Position numbers and translations under genes: made by a program
The notes under the pieces: generated by a model
Seen by the model: the letters and a program-made list of their open reading frames with translations, nothing else
Told to the model about the DNA's origin: nothing
The model's database searches: none
Source of the DNA: Dirofilaria immitis
Lineage: Eukaryota; Nematoda; Chromadorea; Rhabditida; Onchocercidae
NCBI GenBank assembly: GCA_024305405.1
Contig: JAKNDB010000107.1
Span: 3,472,001-3,536,000 of the forward strand
Length of the DNA: 64,000 bases
Reading direction: 5' to 3'
Shown: piece by piece, positions 1 through 12,700 of the stretch
Layout: each line of letters begins with the position of its first letter
How positions within the stretch are numbered: position 1 is the first letter of the stretch

Positions 1-189
1 GTTGCAACCTAAATAAATATTTTCTGAAGAAAGAAAATATTTAAAAATTGAAGAATAGAATTAATACAATCAGAATTGATCAGTTTTTGGTCAGAAAGTC
101 ATTCCATTCTAATATCTCTCCATGATATATGCGAAAAATACATTATCATAAATGACTGAGTCATATTATCATTGATAAAACTGAATTTG

Positions 190-575
190 AATTAATATTG
201 CCAACCTTTTCCACTGCAATTCGGCAACTACTCAATTGTGATATTATCATAGATTCATTTGTCTCTTCGAGAAGTGCGGCAACCATTCGTCCAAATAACT
301 AAATCATAACCATTAGTAAAATTATTAATCTTTATTTCACATTACTTAATAAATTTGTTCATTGTTTTCCAAAGGATAGATAACTTTTCAAATTTATTGA
401 AACTTACACTTTGCCATACAACCATACGATGTATCACTTTCAATATCAAAAATTAATACTGCAACTGCAAGAAATTCTCATTTGCAATCTAATAAGAGAA
501 TCAGCAAAAATTCTATTGATACGAGTTAATTCATCAATAGCTGCCAGATAAATTGGAGAATTTTGAATAAATTTC
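190..575 (-). CDS. Tentative downstream exons of the RhoGEF locus
   Basis: Two exon-like pieces continue on the minus strand. 460-575 follows a good acceptor (CCTTTCCCTGATTTGCAG) and reads IYLAAIDELTRINRIFADSL, which could be the last DH helix (family: AL.EIT...I...). About 190-298 follows ATTTAG and reads FGRMVAALLEETNESMIISQ in its best frame, but the phase does not fit the preceding exon cleanly. No PH-domain motif was recognised. If these belong to the RhoGEF gene, the central DH helices are missing from 640-1190, which is pure AT-rich sequence. The gene would then run off the left edge. Weak evidence. Confidence 0.3.
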
Positions 576-660
576 CTGCAAATCAGGGAAAGGATATATG
601 GAGAAATTGAAATATAAATTTCCTGCAAATCAGGGAAAGGATATATGGAGAAATGAAAAT
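571..660. repeat. 47-bp tandem duplication spanning a splice acceptor
   Basis: The unit beginning ATTTCCTGCAAATCAGGGAA occurs at 571 and again at 618. On the minus strand each copy carries the same polypyrimidine tract and TTTGCAG acceptor, so the exon at 460-575 has two identical 3' splice sites 47 nt apart. Confidence 0.85.
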
Positions 661-1192
661 ATAACTTATAATTGTTATATTATTATAATTATTATTAATT
701 ATAAAAGAAGAAAATAGACGAATATATGTTACTATACACAATTATTTAAAAGATTAAATATTACAATTTAATCAATATTTATTATTTTTGAAATTGCGAT
801 TTAATAAAAATTCGAAATATATCACTATCACTCATCATCATAATACATCAATTAGATTGTAACGAATTCGCACATATTCCTTTACAATGACATTAATGAA
901 ATAAACAAAAAGAAAAGATTAAATTTGAAAAATAGATAAGAAAAAAACAATTGAAATATTGAAATGGAAAAAAAAGAAAACAGTGTAAGTATAGAAATAT
1001 TGATGGGATAATTATGTGATAATATCACGCATGATATTATCAAATTAGTAGTAACATTTCTGATAAATGATTAAATTTTAATATTTTTCCTATAGCTTAT
1101 AACCTATAAAATGGTATATTTGTGATACGTGAAGGAAAAATCTTATTGAAATGAAATATTCAATGAAATTATAATAAATGAAATAAACTTAC

Positions 1193-3048
1193 CGATAATA
1201 TTGTAAAGCATTATGTACCGAACATAATAGAAGATCGCCAATTCGTGGTCGTTCTGAATTATCATTTTTCAAGCAGTTCTCCCTATAGCAATTTTTCATA
1301 TATATCGTTAAATTGCATCATTTCCTCTACAAATCTCTTTTTCCCCTTTCTATCATATGTAACTTACAACTTATGTAATCAAACATTACAGGAACTATCA
1401 TGCAAAAGTATGAATTTTTCATTTGATTATTTTAAAAGAATAAGAATTTATCAACATTCCTGCTAATATTGATAATTCTCAAGAATAAGAAATGAAAATA
1501 TACCAATTCTTGACAATAGTTTCCAATATACTAAGATGATCATTATGAAATCGTTGAAGATATTTCAGATCATAAAACAAATCCACTAATGCTTTTCCAC
1601 ATGATAACGCTTCCTCTGGTAATATTTGATAAAAATCCTATAATAGAAAGACTGTTTAAGTTCTTGAGGAACTATATGATATTTAGCGAAATTGAAAGGT
1701 CAAAAGCTAAAGTTATTTAATTAACAATCATAAAATAGATGCTTCATCCTACAGCACTTTTTATGATCGTTTTTGTACTTCAGATTTTAGACATTAATTT
1801 TATGAAATTTTTATTTTTGCTTTTACTAAGACAATAAGGCTGAATGATTAATGTTCTGTGCTTATAAGATATTCTTACTAAATATCAGATATACTTGCTT
1901 AGTATCAGATGTTCTTGCATAATATTTCACAAGCTACAAGACTTCAAGCAAAATTGTCTGAACGAGAAATCGAATAACAAATGTAGTAAATAACCTCTGT
2001 AAGAATTTTCAGATCGGAAACAGCCGTTCTTTCTAGCATAACAATATCTTTCAACACATCAAAACATTTCGGATTCGGTTTCTGGAAGCAATTTCAAAAA
2101 TTTCTCCAAAAGTAAGAAGTAAAATTTGATTACAGTAAGATGATAAACGATGATTTATAGTATCATCAGAGTAATAAATGAAAAGATAGGGTAATCAGTA
2201 AAGAACTGTAAGATATAAAATGAAATAGATGAAGTTATAAAATCTAACCCTTTGCGTAAAAAGAGTTCATGTTCTTGGCTAGAGCATAATTTTAACAATA
2301 ATTGTTTACCGATGGCATTATCAGGACTTGTTGTTCGATTAATTCGATGATATCTTTCGCACATCTCTAAATAAAATGTGATAAATAAACATTTTGTTAG
2401 AAAGATTTAAAATTGATTATATTGTGAGTTATCATTTTCACCTGCGCTTATTCGAAAGACCCCAAATGAGTTTAAAAGAAAAACATTATATTGCAGAATT
2501 AAAATACTTCTTCTTTTACTTTTATTCTATCTGTATCATTCAATCAAAAGTTTACTACTTCTTTGTGAACATTTTGAATCACTATCGGAAATTGTTATCG
2601 CACCACTGTCGCTTGATTCATTTAACAGAATTGCACTAATCTGTTTAGAATCCAATGTTGATGCAGATCGAGTCATTCTATTACATAAATACAAAAATTA
2701 AATTCATAGAGCATTCAAATTATTTATTTAAATCAATTCTAATTATAAATAAATCTTAGACCATCTTTGTTTCAGAATGCACTGATTCTAGAATCCCAAA
2801 ATACACTATGCTATTGTACTTTGTAAAAATGAAAATTCATCGAGCATTTAAAGTAGATCAAAATAAAAATAAAAATTTGTGCTAGTAATCAAAATTAAAT
2901 TTATCCTACTGCTTCTGTTCCACTGAGTTGTCAATGTTATTATCAAATGTGGCAGCATATGCGGAACTGATACTTCGTCTGGCCATTTCTGATAAACGAA
3001 TCGATGAACATTCAGATTCCGAATCATCGATATTTTCGTCATGCGATA
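1193..3048 (-). CDS. RhoGEF (DH) domain exons, FARP-like, partial
   Basis: Exons read on the minus strand. 2910-3048 and 2556-2677 join in phase and encode a Ser/Asp-rich linker (SHDENIDDSESE; MTRSASTLDSKQ). 2310-2366 (CAKDIIELIEQQ), 1995-2081, 1504-1637 and 1193-1282 join in phase and form the first half of a Dbl-homology domain: KDIVMLERTAVSDLKIL matches the conserved first helix (family: E..ERTYLKDLEVI), LQRFHNDHLSILETIVKNW matches the helix after it, and RPRIGDLLL matches the FARP segment QRIGD.LL. DH domains catalyse GDP/GTP exchange on Rho GTPases. The resemblance to FARP and the position downstream of a FARP-type FERM gene on the same strand suggest one locus. The join between 2556-2677 (phase 1) and 2310-2366 (phase 0) is not resolved. 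The helix carrying the usual P..QR..Y signature and the PH domains are not seen. It could be a separate RhoGEF gene. Confidence 0.62.
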
Positions 3049-6000
3049 CTGAAATAGTCAATTTTAGATATTGCATAGATATTTTTGAAAGATAAAGCAT
3101 CTAAAAACTGTTTTCTCGAAATCGTTCTCTGAAATACATGCATCAATAAATGAACAAAGCTATATTACAATTTTTAAAATTGCTATAATTTAAATGTAGG
3201 ATAGAGTAAACTGCTAGCTCGCGCTAATTTAATATTTTAGACTGCTAAATAAATTCTAATTTAACGCATTTCTTGAAATTATTCATATCAGAATTTTCTT
3301 CGAATACTAAAAATAAATTGAAAAATTTATCAACCACTCAATGTTGTGCTACTTTGATCTATCTTCTCGAGAAAAAAAAGTTTCGTCATTCTGAAAAGTG
3401 AACCTTTCACTAATCAAACGAATTTGATGATAAAGTTGATCAAACTTTTATTTGAATTTTATTTAAATTTTCATTTTATCCATAATGCGATTATATCTCA
3501 TGTCTCTCTTCTTTTTGCCCTTCTTTATACTTGGAAAAGGTGAAAGGTCAATCAACAACAATCTGATTTTATTACTTTGTACTAAGATAATGCATAGAAA
3601 AAGGATGAAAAACAATATAAACAAACAAATTTGGAAAACATGTCACGTTTTATTGATAAGAGATTGATAGACAGATAATTTGAATAATGTAAATAAACAA
3701 ATAGATCATTTATGGTACCAATAATATTTTTATTTTCTGCAAAACATCTGCCATTTAAAAGAAAAAAAATATTTCACAATGAATTGAAAAATATTGTGAA
3801 AAAAGAATTATTTGTATTATTAAGATTCTATCAATAAAAGCAAACAGAAGTGATAAAAATAAAAGTGCAGTGATATGAAGATATATCAGTTAATTAAAAT
3901 ATGCGATAGATTTTGTATGTTTGAATTTAAAAGATTTAAATCCTTCTGATCAAATATGCCAGAAGGTTTAAATGTAAGCAATGCAGTGATAACAAGCAAA
4001 CTTTAGAAGAATAATTTCTTGAGCAAATAATAATGCAATATTAATGAAAATTAGCTCAGTAGTATTTCGAGAAATATGTATAAATAAATAAACAATTCCT
4101 AAGATAAATTTTCGAATTATAAATGTAAATATAAGCCTATTAATGGTTTAATTAAATGATAATTAATTTGAAAAAAAATGATATAATGAAAAAGAATGAT
4201 ATCTTTTTTCACAAATATAATAAATTAAGCTAAGGAAGAAGATAACAAAACAATATACAAATAGATATGAAGAATAACCTGCATAAGTAGATCAATATAA
4301 TATAAAAATAATATTATAATCAATAAAATAGTAAAATCGAGAATTTATAAAAATATAACAAAAAGCACCAAATGAATTTTTAAAATTTGAACCTGATGAA
4401 TATAACAATTTATATTATCGTTTTTTTTTGGATTGAACAATGTGGATTGAAAATAAAGTTTAGTATTTGATTCTTCAAGTGATCATATCATCATGCTCCA
4501 TTTGATACATATCATTTTTTATATGATAACAAATCAATAATTATTGCAAAGCCTTTTAAATTCAATTTAGACTTTATTTCATTAAAATTTATTGCGTTTT
4601 ATTTTCTTATAATAGCTAAAAGTTTAATTAATTTTAATAAATATAAAATAAAAAAAGCAAATTGATAATTATCTTTCGTCATCAAATAACAATTAATATT
4701 ATTGATCGAGATTGATAATTATCAAATTCAGAAAAAAATCGCAGATCGATAATTAATTACTTAACCAATCTATTGATTAATTTAAAATAAAAGTTAAATT
4801 TGCAAAAAATAGTGTTTTATTGATCATTAACCCCCAATTTATACCAACTTCCTTGAGTTTAAAGATTAAAAAATTCAACTTGTGAATTTTAACAAAGTTA
4901 GATTCTTTTAATATTATCTTTGTTTTTTTTCTCTCAAATGTACAACGATTAAAAAGTTCATAGATTGAAAAGGAAAGCGAATGAATTTCGAACATAAAAA
5001 TATCATTCAGATAACAATCCTAATAAGGCTTTTCAAAAAAGTCATTGTTAGCTTTAACAATATCATGATTATCGCTGATAATTGTTTTCTGCTCTTTCAG
5101 TTCCATTTTATCCCAAATATTTAAATTTTTAAATACTTCAAAATGCAAAGTTATTATGGATAATAATGCATTGAGAATTTATACAACTTTCTTGTTCAAT
5201 AATTAATAACATATATTATCAATATAATATTACAGTATCTTGAAAGAGTATTAATTGATGAAAGTTTTGAATTCGCGTCACTTCTCTCACCTCACTTCTC
5301 TATTATTTGTTTTTTTTTTTTAAATTATTTTCCATCTTCCTGAACACCGATGTATAGCAGAAGCAATAGCGATTTTGAGCAGTTTCAAAAAATGATACGG
5401 TAAAACTACAATACAGTAATTGTAGAAAATCTTTATTTACCAATAAATGTTTACAAAATTATTAAAAAAATTAATAATTATTATTTATATACATCAGTTA
5501 GCTTATGAATCTTAAAGCTCTTGACAAATTTATTTGAAAAATAAGATTTAAATGAGCAAATTTTCAACTTGAGATCAGCTTCATTCAACTGGATTACAAT
5601 TTTTCTTCCTATTAGAAGAATTTCTGATTACTTGAGACGAAAATTATGAGCATACTTAGCTCATAACCATAGCCAGCCAAATTATTATTCTGAATATGAT
5701 GACTTCGGAAGTGAAATATTCATGGCATATTTCATTTTAGAAATCAAAGCAGATAAAAGCAGCATGGAGAAGTTAACGCATTGTCATCAGCTATCAATGA
5801 TGGTCATCAGAATTGTTACCAAAAATTAATAACGATAAATTAGTAAAAATACATTCTGTCTAAAGCAGCTGAAGGCTAGCGATAAGCTATCAATCATTTC
5901 AAGTATCAATAGACATATGTATTAATGAAACGACGACAATAACAGTAACACTAGTAACGATGATAACAATAATAACAATAACAATAATTAATAACAATAA

Positions 6001-6716
6001 AATATCAGTAATAATAACTTTATCAGTTTACAACTTAAACTTACCCAATCCCTTAAATTTTCATTACTATATATTATTTACTGAAATATTTGTTTTAAAT
6101 TTTATGCTAAGAAACTTTTTATGCCAAGAAATTCTTATTTTCTTTTCTTCTTTATATTTTTAAAAATCCATTAAAAACAAATCTTTTTTTTTTGAAGAAA
6201 GAGTTCAGGTAAGTATTATTATTATTATAGGAAGCAACAATAAGCATTCACAATCTTCAAAATTATTTTAAAATGTAAGTGAAAATTATCAATCTCGAAG
6301 ATCATTTGTATTCATTTAACTGGCTTGACTTTTTATCACATATTTAAAGTTTAAAATTTTTCATTAAATTAATTTACCTTTGTGAAATAAATAAACTTTG
6401 AAGCAAACCTGATAAGTTTACATGAATTGATTTTGCACTATTACAAAAAAGTTTTGATTAATTACATGCAAAAAAAGCTCATTAACGGAATTAAAAAAAA
6501 AAATTGGCAAAAAGCGGCATAACTTTTAATTGCATTTTATTAATTGTCTCATTTTCTTGCGAATTTTTCGCTACGATACATCGATAAATTCATTGGCAAA
6601 TTATAGTAATAAATAGCTAAGTTCATAATTTTATTTCAGCATTTCTTTTTTTTTTTTTTGAAATTATCAATATTTGAAGCAAGTTAAAACTACGCCACTA
6701 ATTCAATATACAAACA
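3049..6716. other. AT-rich spacer between the DH exons and the FERM gene
   Basis: No convincing coding sequence was found on either strand in these 3.7 kb. It holds homopolymer runs, AAT/AAC low-complexity sequence around 5935-6000 and chance ORFs of 60-72 codons. If the FERM and DH parts form one gene, this is an intron; otherwise it is intergenic. A TTTTTAG acceptor near 3102 directly precedes an ATG in frame with the 2910-3048 exon, so a trans-spliced start for a separate DH gene is possible. Confidence 0.5.
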
Positions 6717-6722
6717 TTTATT
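6717..6722 (-). promoter_or_regulatory. Poly(A) signal AATAAA of the FERM gene
   Basis: AATAAA on the minus strand (TTTATT in the given strand), about 44 nt after the stop codon at 6767-6769. It supports a real 3' end here, so at least one transcript ends before the DH exons. Confidence 0.7.
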
Positions 6723-6766
6723 TTTGGATGCAAGCTATCAGTTCAATTGCAGATAACATAAGCAAT

Positions 6767-9700
6767 TTAAAAATCGGTCCATAAGACACCGGTAGGCGTT
6801 CTCAAAGTTGATGACGGTACTGATGAAATTTTATCGATTGTTTCATCCTTAGAAGCACAAGATGCTCGAGAAGAAACCGATTCATCTGCATAAGGTAATG
6901 TTTCCACACTTTCTTGCATGCATGCTTCGGTGATTGGCTGTGGTGCTACCGAATCAACCGATTGCTTCAAAACAGTTGGTAATGGTAGAGAAGGAGGTAG
7001 TGGTGGCGGTGGCGGTGGTGGTGGGAAATCATCGACATTAGTTGAATCCATCAATTTATTTCCATCGGTAGCTACCTCATTACTTCGTGAATGTTCCTCT
7101 TTCTCCTTCTGAGATTCAGAAGATTGTTCTGTTTCTGTTTTGAAATCAGAATCGATATTTAGATGTGTACAGACACGATCATTCTCTTTCAACTCTTTCA
7201 TCAGCTTTTCATGGCTTTTGTTACGTTCTATGACATAGATCGCTTCCTCAACGTTATCATTTAAATTGGGTTGTGATATTGCACCGATTTGTTGTCCTTC
7301 AATTTCCGGATTAGAAGGAATATTAAAACGGACAGGTTGAGTCTGTCGACGTGGATCGCCGCGACGTCCTCGTTTTGCAATTGCAGACTTCTCAATACTT
7401 CGTCTTCGCAGCAAGTATTCCAAGACATCTCCAGATTCGGGTGTAGAAGGTGATAAAGAATGATCTTGAGAAGAAAAATTACCTGGTGATGGTAGTCGCT
7501 TTTTAGGTACCAAATCCAGGGATTTTCTTCTCCTCAAGCTATCTGGACTTCGTGAGCTTGACAATGATCTGTGCAAGCTACCACTATCTACAGCGCTGAC
7601 TACAGCTTCTGAAACTGTATTCTTACTACTGGTATCTTTAAAAGTTGAAAAACAACTTTCAGCTTCAGTGGATATGTTACGCATTGTAAGCACGTATGGA
7701 ATATCGCTGTTGAAAAGATGACATTTCTGAATTTCAGGATGATCTTCACTTTGCACCGAAATCAGTGCAGGACGATTCAATTCACGCATGCTTGATGGTG
7801 TCGTACAAGACTGAAAAGTTTCTTCTTTTTGAAGATTTACTACCGGATGATTTGGCTTTGATTCGGGTACAACGCAAACTGAAGTCGATTCCACAAAGCC
7901 AGTTTCTGAACTGCCGACAAGGTTTTTGGTTTCGGAGGTACTACCGGCTTCGGTCTTCGTTCTCGATAACCTTCGGGAGTAATTACCAAATTTTCCTTAG
8001 TTATAACTTTACCTGGCAGTGGTCTAATTGCACCATAAGTTTTGGGAATTTGCTGTGGTTGAGCTATTGTCATATAGCTTTGTCCAGTGTCTGAAGCATG
8101 AGTGAAGCTAACGTTACTATAAATATTTTCACTGGCGCTTAAATCATCTTCATCTGGAATTATTTTTGGTCTATGTAAAATAGTACCTTTCGACGTATAT
8201 ACAATTTTCGGATATTTTGGTTGCACTTCTTCGGTATGTGAGACAGAAGGTTGAGATTCAGTAATCATCATAGGCCAGCGATCTGATTCTATTTTCGTGA
8301 CAGATGCACGAATTGGAGTTTGTGGTGGAGCGGTGCTGCGTATCTTTGAGATCTTACTCATTTCTTTCTTATTACTCAGCTTCCTATGTTCATCCAAGTT
8401 GACATTTGGACCATCAATCTCGATAGGAACTAATTTTTGATGTAACGGATATTCCGCATATGAAGCTGGTGCCGACGATGGATGCTTCTTTTCAACGTAA
8501 AATCGTCGTTGAGAATTAGCATCGCCAATCTCAACCTGATTACTTTTAGAAGGTTCTTGCCGATGAACATATCCTGAAGTCATTTGTTGATTATGCCCTG
8601 TTTCTATTTTCTTTCTACCACTATCGAATCGTCTTTCGCTGTATGGATCTTCATCATCAGTGGTATTCGGTGTAGAACGAGTATTTGAAACCACCTTCTT
8701 GACAATAACATTACCAACACGCTTGGCTGTGAATGTGGTAGCATAAACAGGATTCATAGGAACAGGCTGAATATCGGAATGAGCTACTCGTAGCTCATTA
8801 TCGGATAACTTGTAAGAACCTTCGCTGATATTATCATAATCACGGGGTGGTTGATGTAGTTCCAAGAAATTGTCACCAGATGCGGACTTAGGTGGACATT
8901 CACATTTAAGCTCAAATTCACGACAAACAATTTGTACATCATCACCGAGCACATTTGGTAATGATACTGATGTGATAGCATCGTTATCTGATGTATCAGT
9001 AATATTACCAGAATTACTCGGTGCCGCTATTGCCCCGCTTTTACAGATTTCACAGTAGATGGTTTCAAAGATCTAAAATCAGATTGTTGTTGTCTGTAGC
9101 GCGAATTCATGGTACCACCACCAGCTAATGAGCATACATCATTACTTTCCATATCACTCAGACACATTCGTTCGCCGTTTACCGCCGCGGCGCTACTATT
9201 ACTCGGATAGTTCTGCGAATTTCTATGGCGATGATTACGAATACTGGCAGTGGTACCATATCTATTCAAAGATATCTCACCGGGAAAGTAACTCTTTGTA
9301 CCTTTTGTCATTATTTGTTGATTTATACCTTGAAAATGACTTTGGCTACTTATATGTTGATCACGGCTCATCGATCGTTCTCCGTTCATATTATATACTG
9401 GTACATTTCTAGAAGGTAACGTTCCAGAACCAATCAAATTTACTGATCGTTCGCTTACAGTTGCATAAGCAGGATGATTCGTATCAAAGAAAGCCGGCCG
9501 AGAGAGTCGACCATTAGATGAAGATGAAAGGCCTGATTTAATTGGCCTAAAAAAATTTCTCCTGAATTCTTCTTATTTCTTCATTCCTAAAATTTTTGAA
9601 AACACTGCAAACAATTTTTTAAATTTAACAAACCTTGTAAATGGTTCCCGTCGTTTTCTATGTTCTCGAATATAATCAATCAATTGTTTCTGAGTTCTAC

Positions 9701-12700
9701 CTTGGTACCTGCAAAAATAATATTTTGGATAATTCTTGAATTTCTACACATGCAATTTTTATACTTCTTGCCTTAATAATTTTTCGTAACTATTATGAAA
9801 ATATGGAAAAAAATGAATTTTCAACAAGAATAACATCCATACAAATAAAAACAGATTTTGTGATATATCTTGGTACTTCAGAAATTATTTATCAAAACAT
9901 AGCCAGATATTCAATAAAGGTGATTGTTAAAATTCAAAATACATACCTGAAAGCAGAACCTTTACTGAATAAACGACCTTCGCGAGCTTTTTTCATCAGT
10001 AATACTTCAATACATCGGAAAAATGTGTGATGTTCTACGCATTTTTTCCAGAAATTTTGCATTCATTTCTACTTTCGAATAAAAATTCAATCGTCTCTTT
10101 ATAGTATTGCTGAAAAATAAATTTATATCATAACTTTGTTGAATTGAATTAAATTTAATTCAATTTCTAATTTTTGTATAAGTCTACTGGATTCTAATAA
10201 ATTTTATTTCATATTTTAATGATCTAAAAAATGAATACATTCTATAGCATTGAAAAGCCATATACTATTCAAATATTGAATAACGAAATGATATTACTTT
10301 CTCAAATTAAGAAAAATTAAGTTGAAATAAGTTGTTTCGTCTTTTCATAATTTATGAAGTAACCAGAATTTTACAGATTAGTTTGAAATCTTTAGTAAGT
10401 AGAAATTTTTTTTTAAAGAAAAGATCGGAAATTCTTTGCAAAATATCTTTGGCTTACATGACTTTCTGGATGTAACTTTATTAGCAATTTGCGCCTCTTA
10501 AATGAAAGCTTTCGAATTTTAGCCCAAGAAAATGTCGAAACACATTGAAATTGATGAAATACCCGAATACCCATATGAGCAATTGTTAAGCTTACTTCAG
10601 TACCTTCTACATCCTGAAAATATTATTGTTTTGGAGCAGATGAATGAATGTACTAAATACAAATTATTCAGTTCATTGCCGTTTTCTGAATCAATTTTTC
10701 AAATCTTATTTCAGATTTAATTATCTATATGATGAAGTTGTATAATGACGATGAAGTATGTTTGAAATATTTATATGAATTGTTCAATGAGACTCATAAT
10801 ATCATATCAAATCTCACTTAATAAAGAGATGTCAAAATGTCATCAATTTTTCTGACATTTCATTTTAATTGGAATTTTCATATAGCAAAAAAAAAAAATA
10901 AAAAATGAAACATACCTTAGCAGCATGTAATTTCACACCATAATAATCACAACGTCGTGCTGTTTCAAGAAGAATTAAATCACTTTCACCGGGACTCATA
11001 CCACTTAAAAAATTTTTATAATTCCAAAATTTACAATTTATATAAGTAAATTAAAAGGTTAATGACAACTGCTGAACTTTTTTTTTTGCTTTCGGCAAGT
11101 TTGAAATTCTTACGATGTATTAACATCATATGAGCAAAATGAACTTTGTAACGTATCATGATCAGTAAGCTATGATTTATAATTAATCCTTTTTATTAAA
11201 GTAAAGATTAAACTAAACTACAGTTTTAAAATTACCATAAATTAGTATAACTTAATTTCCTATGATAAGTGAAATAATTCAATTTTCCTCATAGATAAGC
11301 ATAGAATTTTATTTTTTAAATTTCTTATTTCTTTCCAAAATTTTAATTCAATAAAAGTTGAATTTACATATTTCTTCAAGGAAACTTCGAAATATACGTA
11401 CATTAATTTCTTGTGATTTTCCATAACTTTCCTCTGAAAATCGCTACTTTGATTGGGTATAAAGCGAGCACTTGATAAATAACTATCATCAGGATAATCT
11501 TCGGCTGCGAAATCGCCACAGTCCGACTGGACAATATATGAAGCGAGAAGAGCAGCTGTATTTTCATTGCATAATAGTTCGCCCATTGCAAGATCTCGTT
11601 TAATTTGCAAAGCAAACAAATACCTGTAAAAGGATAAATTTATATCATAATCTCTCGAGAAAGGTTGCCTATCCAACAGCAGGATATGTCATTAGATTGC
11701 ATTTATAATAATTAAAATTAAAAAAAAGCATAAATTATACATTTGTATGAAGGACACGATGACCTTTTAACTTCAGGTAGCAAACTTAATATGGTAATAA
11801 GAATGAAACCAAAAATAGAAAAGAAGAAGAAAAAGAATTGAAATAATTATTTAAAGATTCAATAGGATTATGGATAAAATAGAATTGTTTATTTTTGCTT
11901 ATCAGTTTATTAATAAAAAGAAATTTTCATTAAAATAAACTTTAATGAAAAAAAAGAGATGAAAACTTCTAAGAATTATTTGATAAAATACTTAGTTCAA
12001 AAAACGATCTAAAATGAATGAGTTGCTTAAATTAGAAAATTTTTGTGAAACTTATGAAAAGGTCAAAATGAAAAAAAAAAAAAAAAATACCTCGTATATT
12101 CTTCAACGAGATCTGATGGATTCGGTGTGTAAAATTTGACAATAAAATAGAAACGAGCATCACTATGTGTTGTAGTGATTTGTCGTAAAATAGGTTTATC
12201 TTTATCTAACCAACACTAAAAATTTATAGATATTTGATAGTAATAATCAGAATAGAAAAGAATAAAAATGATTTAACGAATACTAAAAAGTTAACTATAA
12301 TAATATAGAATATTTCAGTAATTAAAATCAATAAAATGAAACATACACGATTGCCGTAGCAGTCGGTAAATTCAAGACTGAAATAATCACATTCCAGTAA
12401 ATTTAAATGGCGGCATACTTCATCGAATAATGCCTGGCCAAGTGCTTTATGCTATAAAATTAATTTATTTCAGTAATTAATTTATATCAGCAAATTTATT
12501 TCGAATTAATTTTATCTCATTTAATATATTTTAGGTTTTAAATGATTAAAGAACGATATTATCTTCTAATGAATGCTGGATGAATATATATTTTTGTGCT
12601 TATAATTTCTATATAAACTGAACTGATCATTTCTAATTTAATATATAAATTTAAATAATTCTATTTTATTAATTTAATTAATAATTCAAATTTAAAAATC

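Noticed and set aside
4777..4995. 72-codon minus-strand ORF
   Set aside because: Lys/Ile/Asn/Phe-rich, typical of chance frames in AT-rich DNA; no splice context.
7812..7945. Intron (GTAGTA...TTTTCAG) to explain the frame change between the two long frames
   Set aside because: Phases would fit, but both sides of the region are coding-like up to the homopolymer, the intron would remove the PVVPPKPK motif, and one extra A gives a continuous reading. Kept only as an alternative.
7765..8094. Plus-strand 109-codon ORF
   Set aside because: Antisense to the conserved coding exon of the FERM gene.
9074..9139. 65-nt intron (GTATGC...TTTTAG) in the same exon
   Set aside because: Possible by phase, but the segment reads as good protein (RYRQQQSDFRSLKPS) and a fifth G at 9033-9036 repairs the frame more simply.
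9128..9412. Plus-strand ORFs of 94 and 64 codons
   Set aside because: Antisense shadows of the large FERM gene exon; composition follows the complement of coding DNA.
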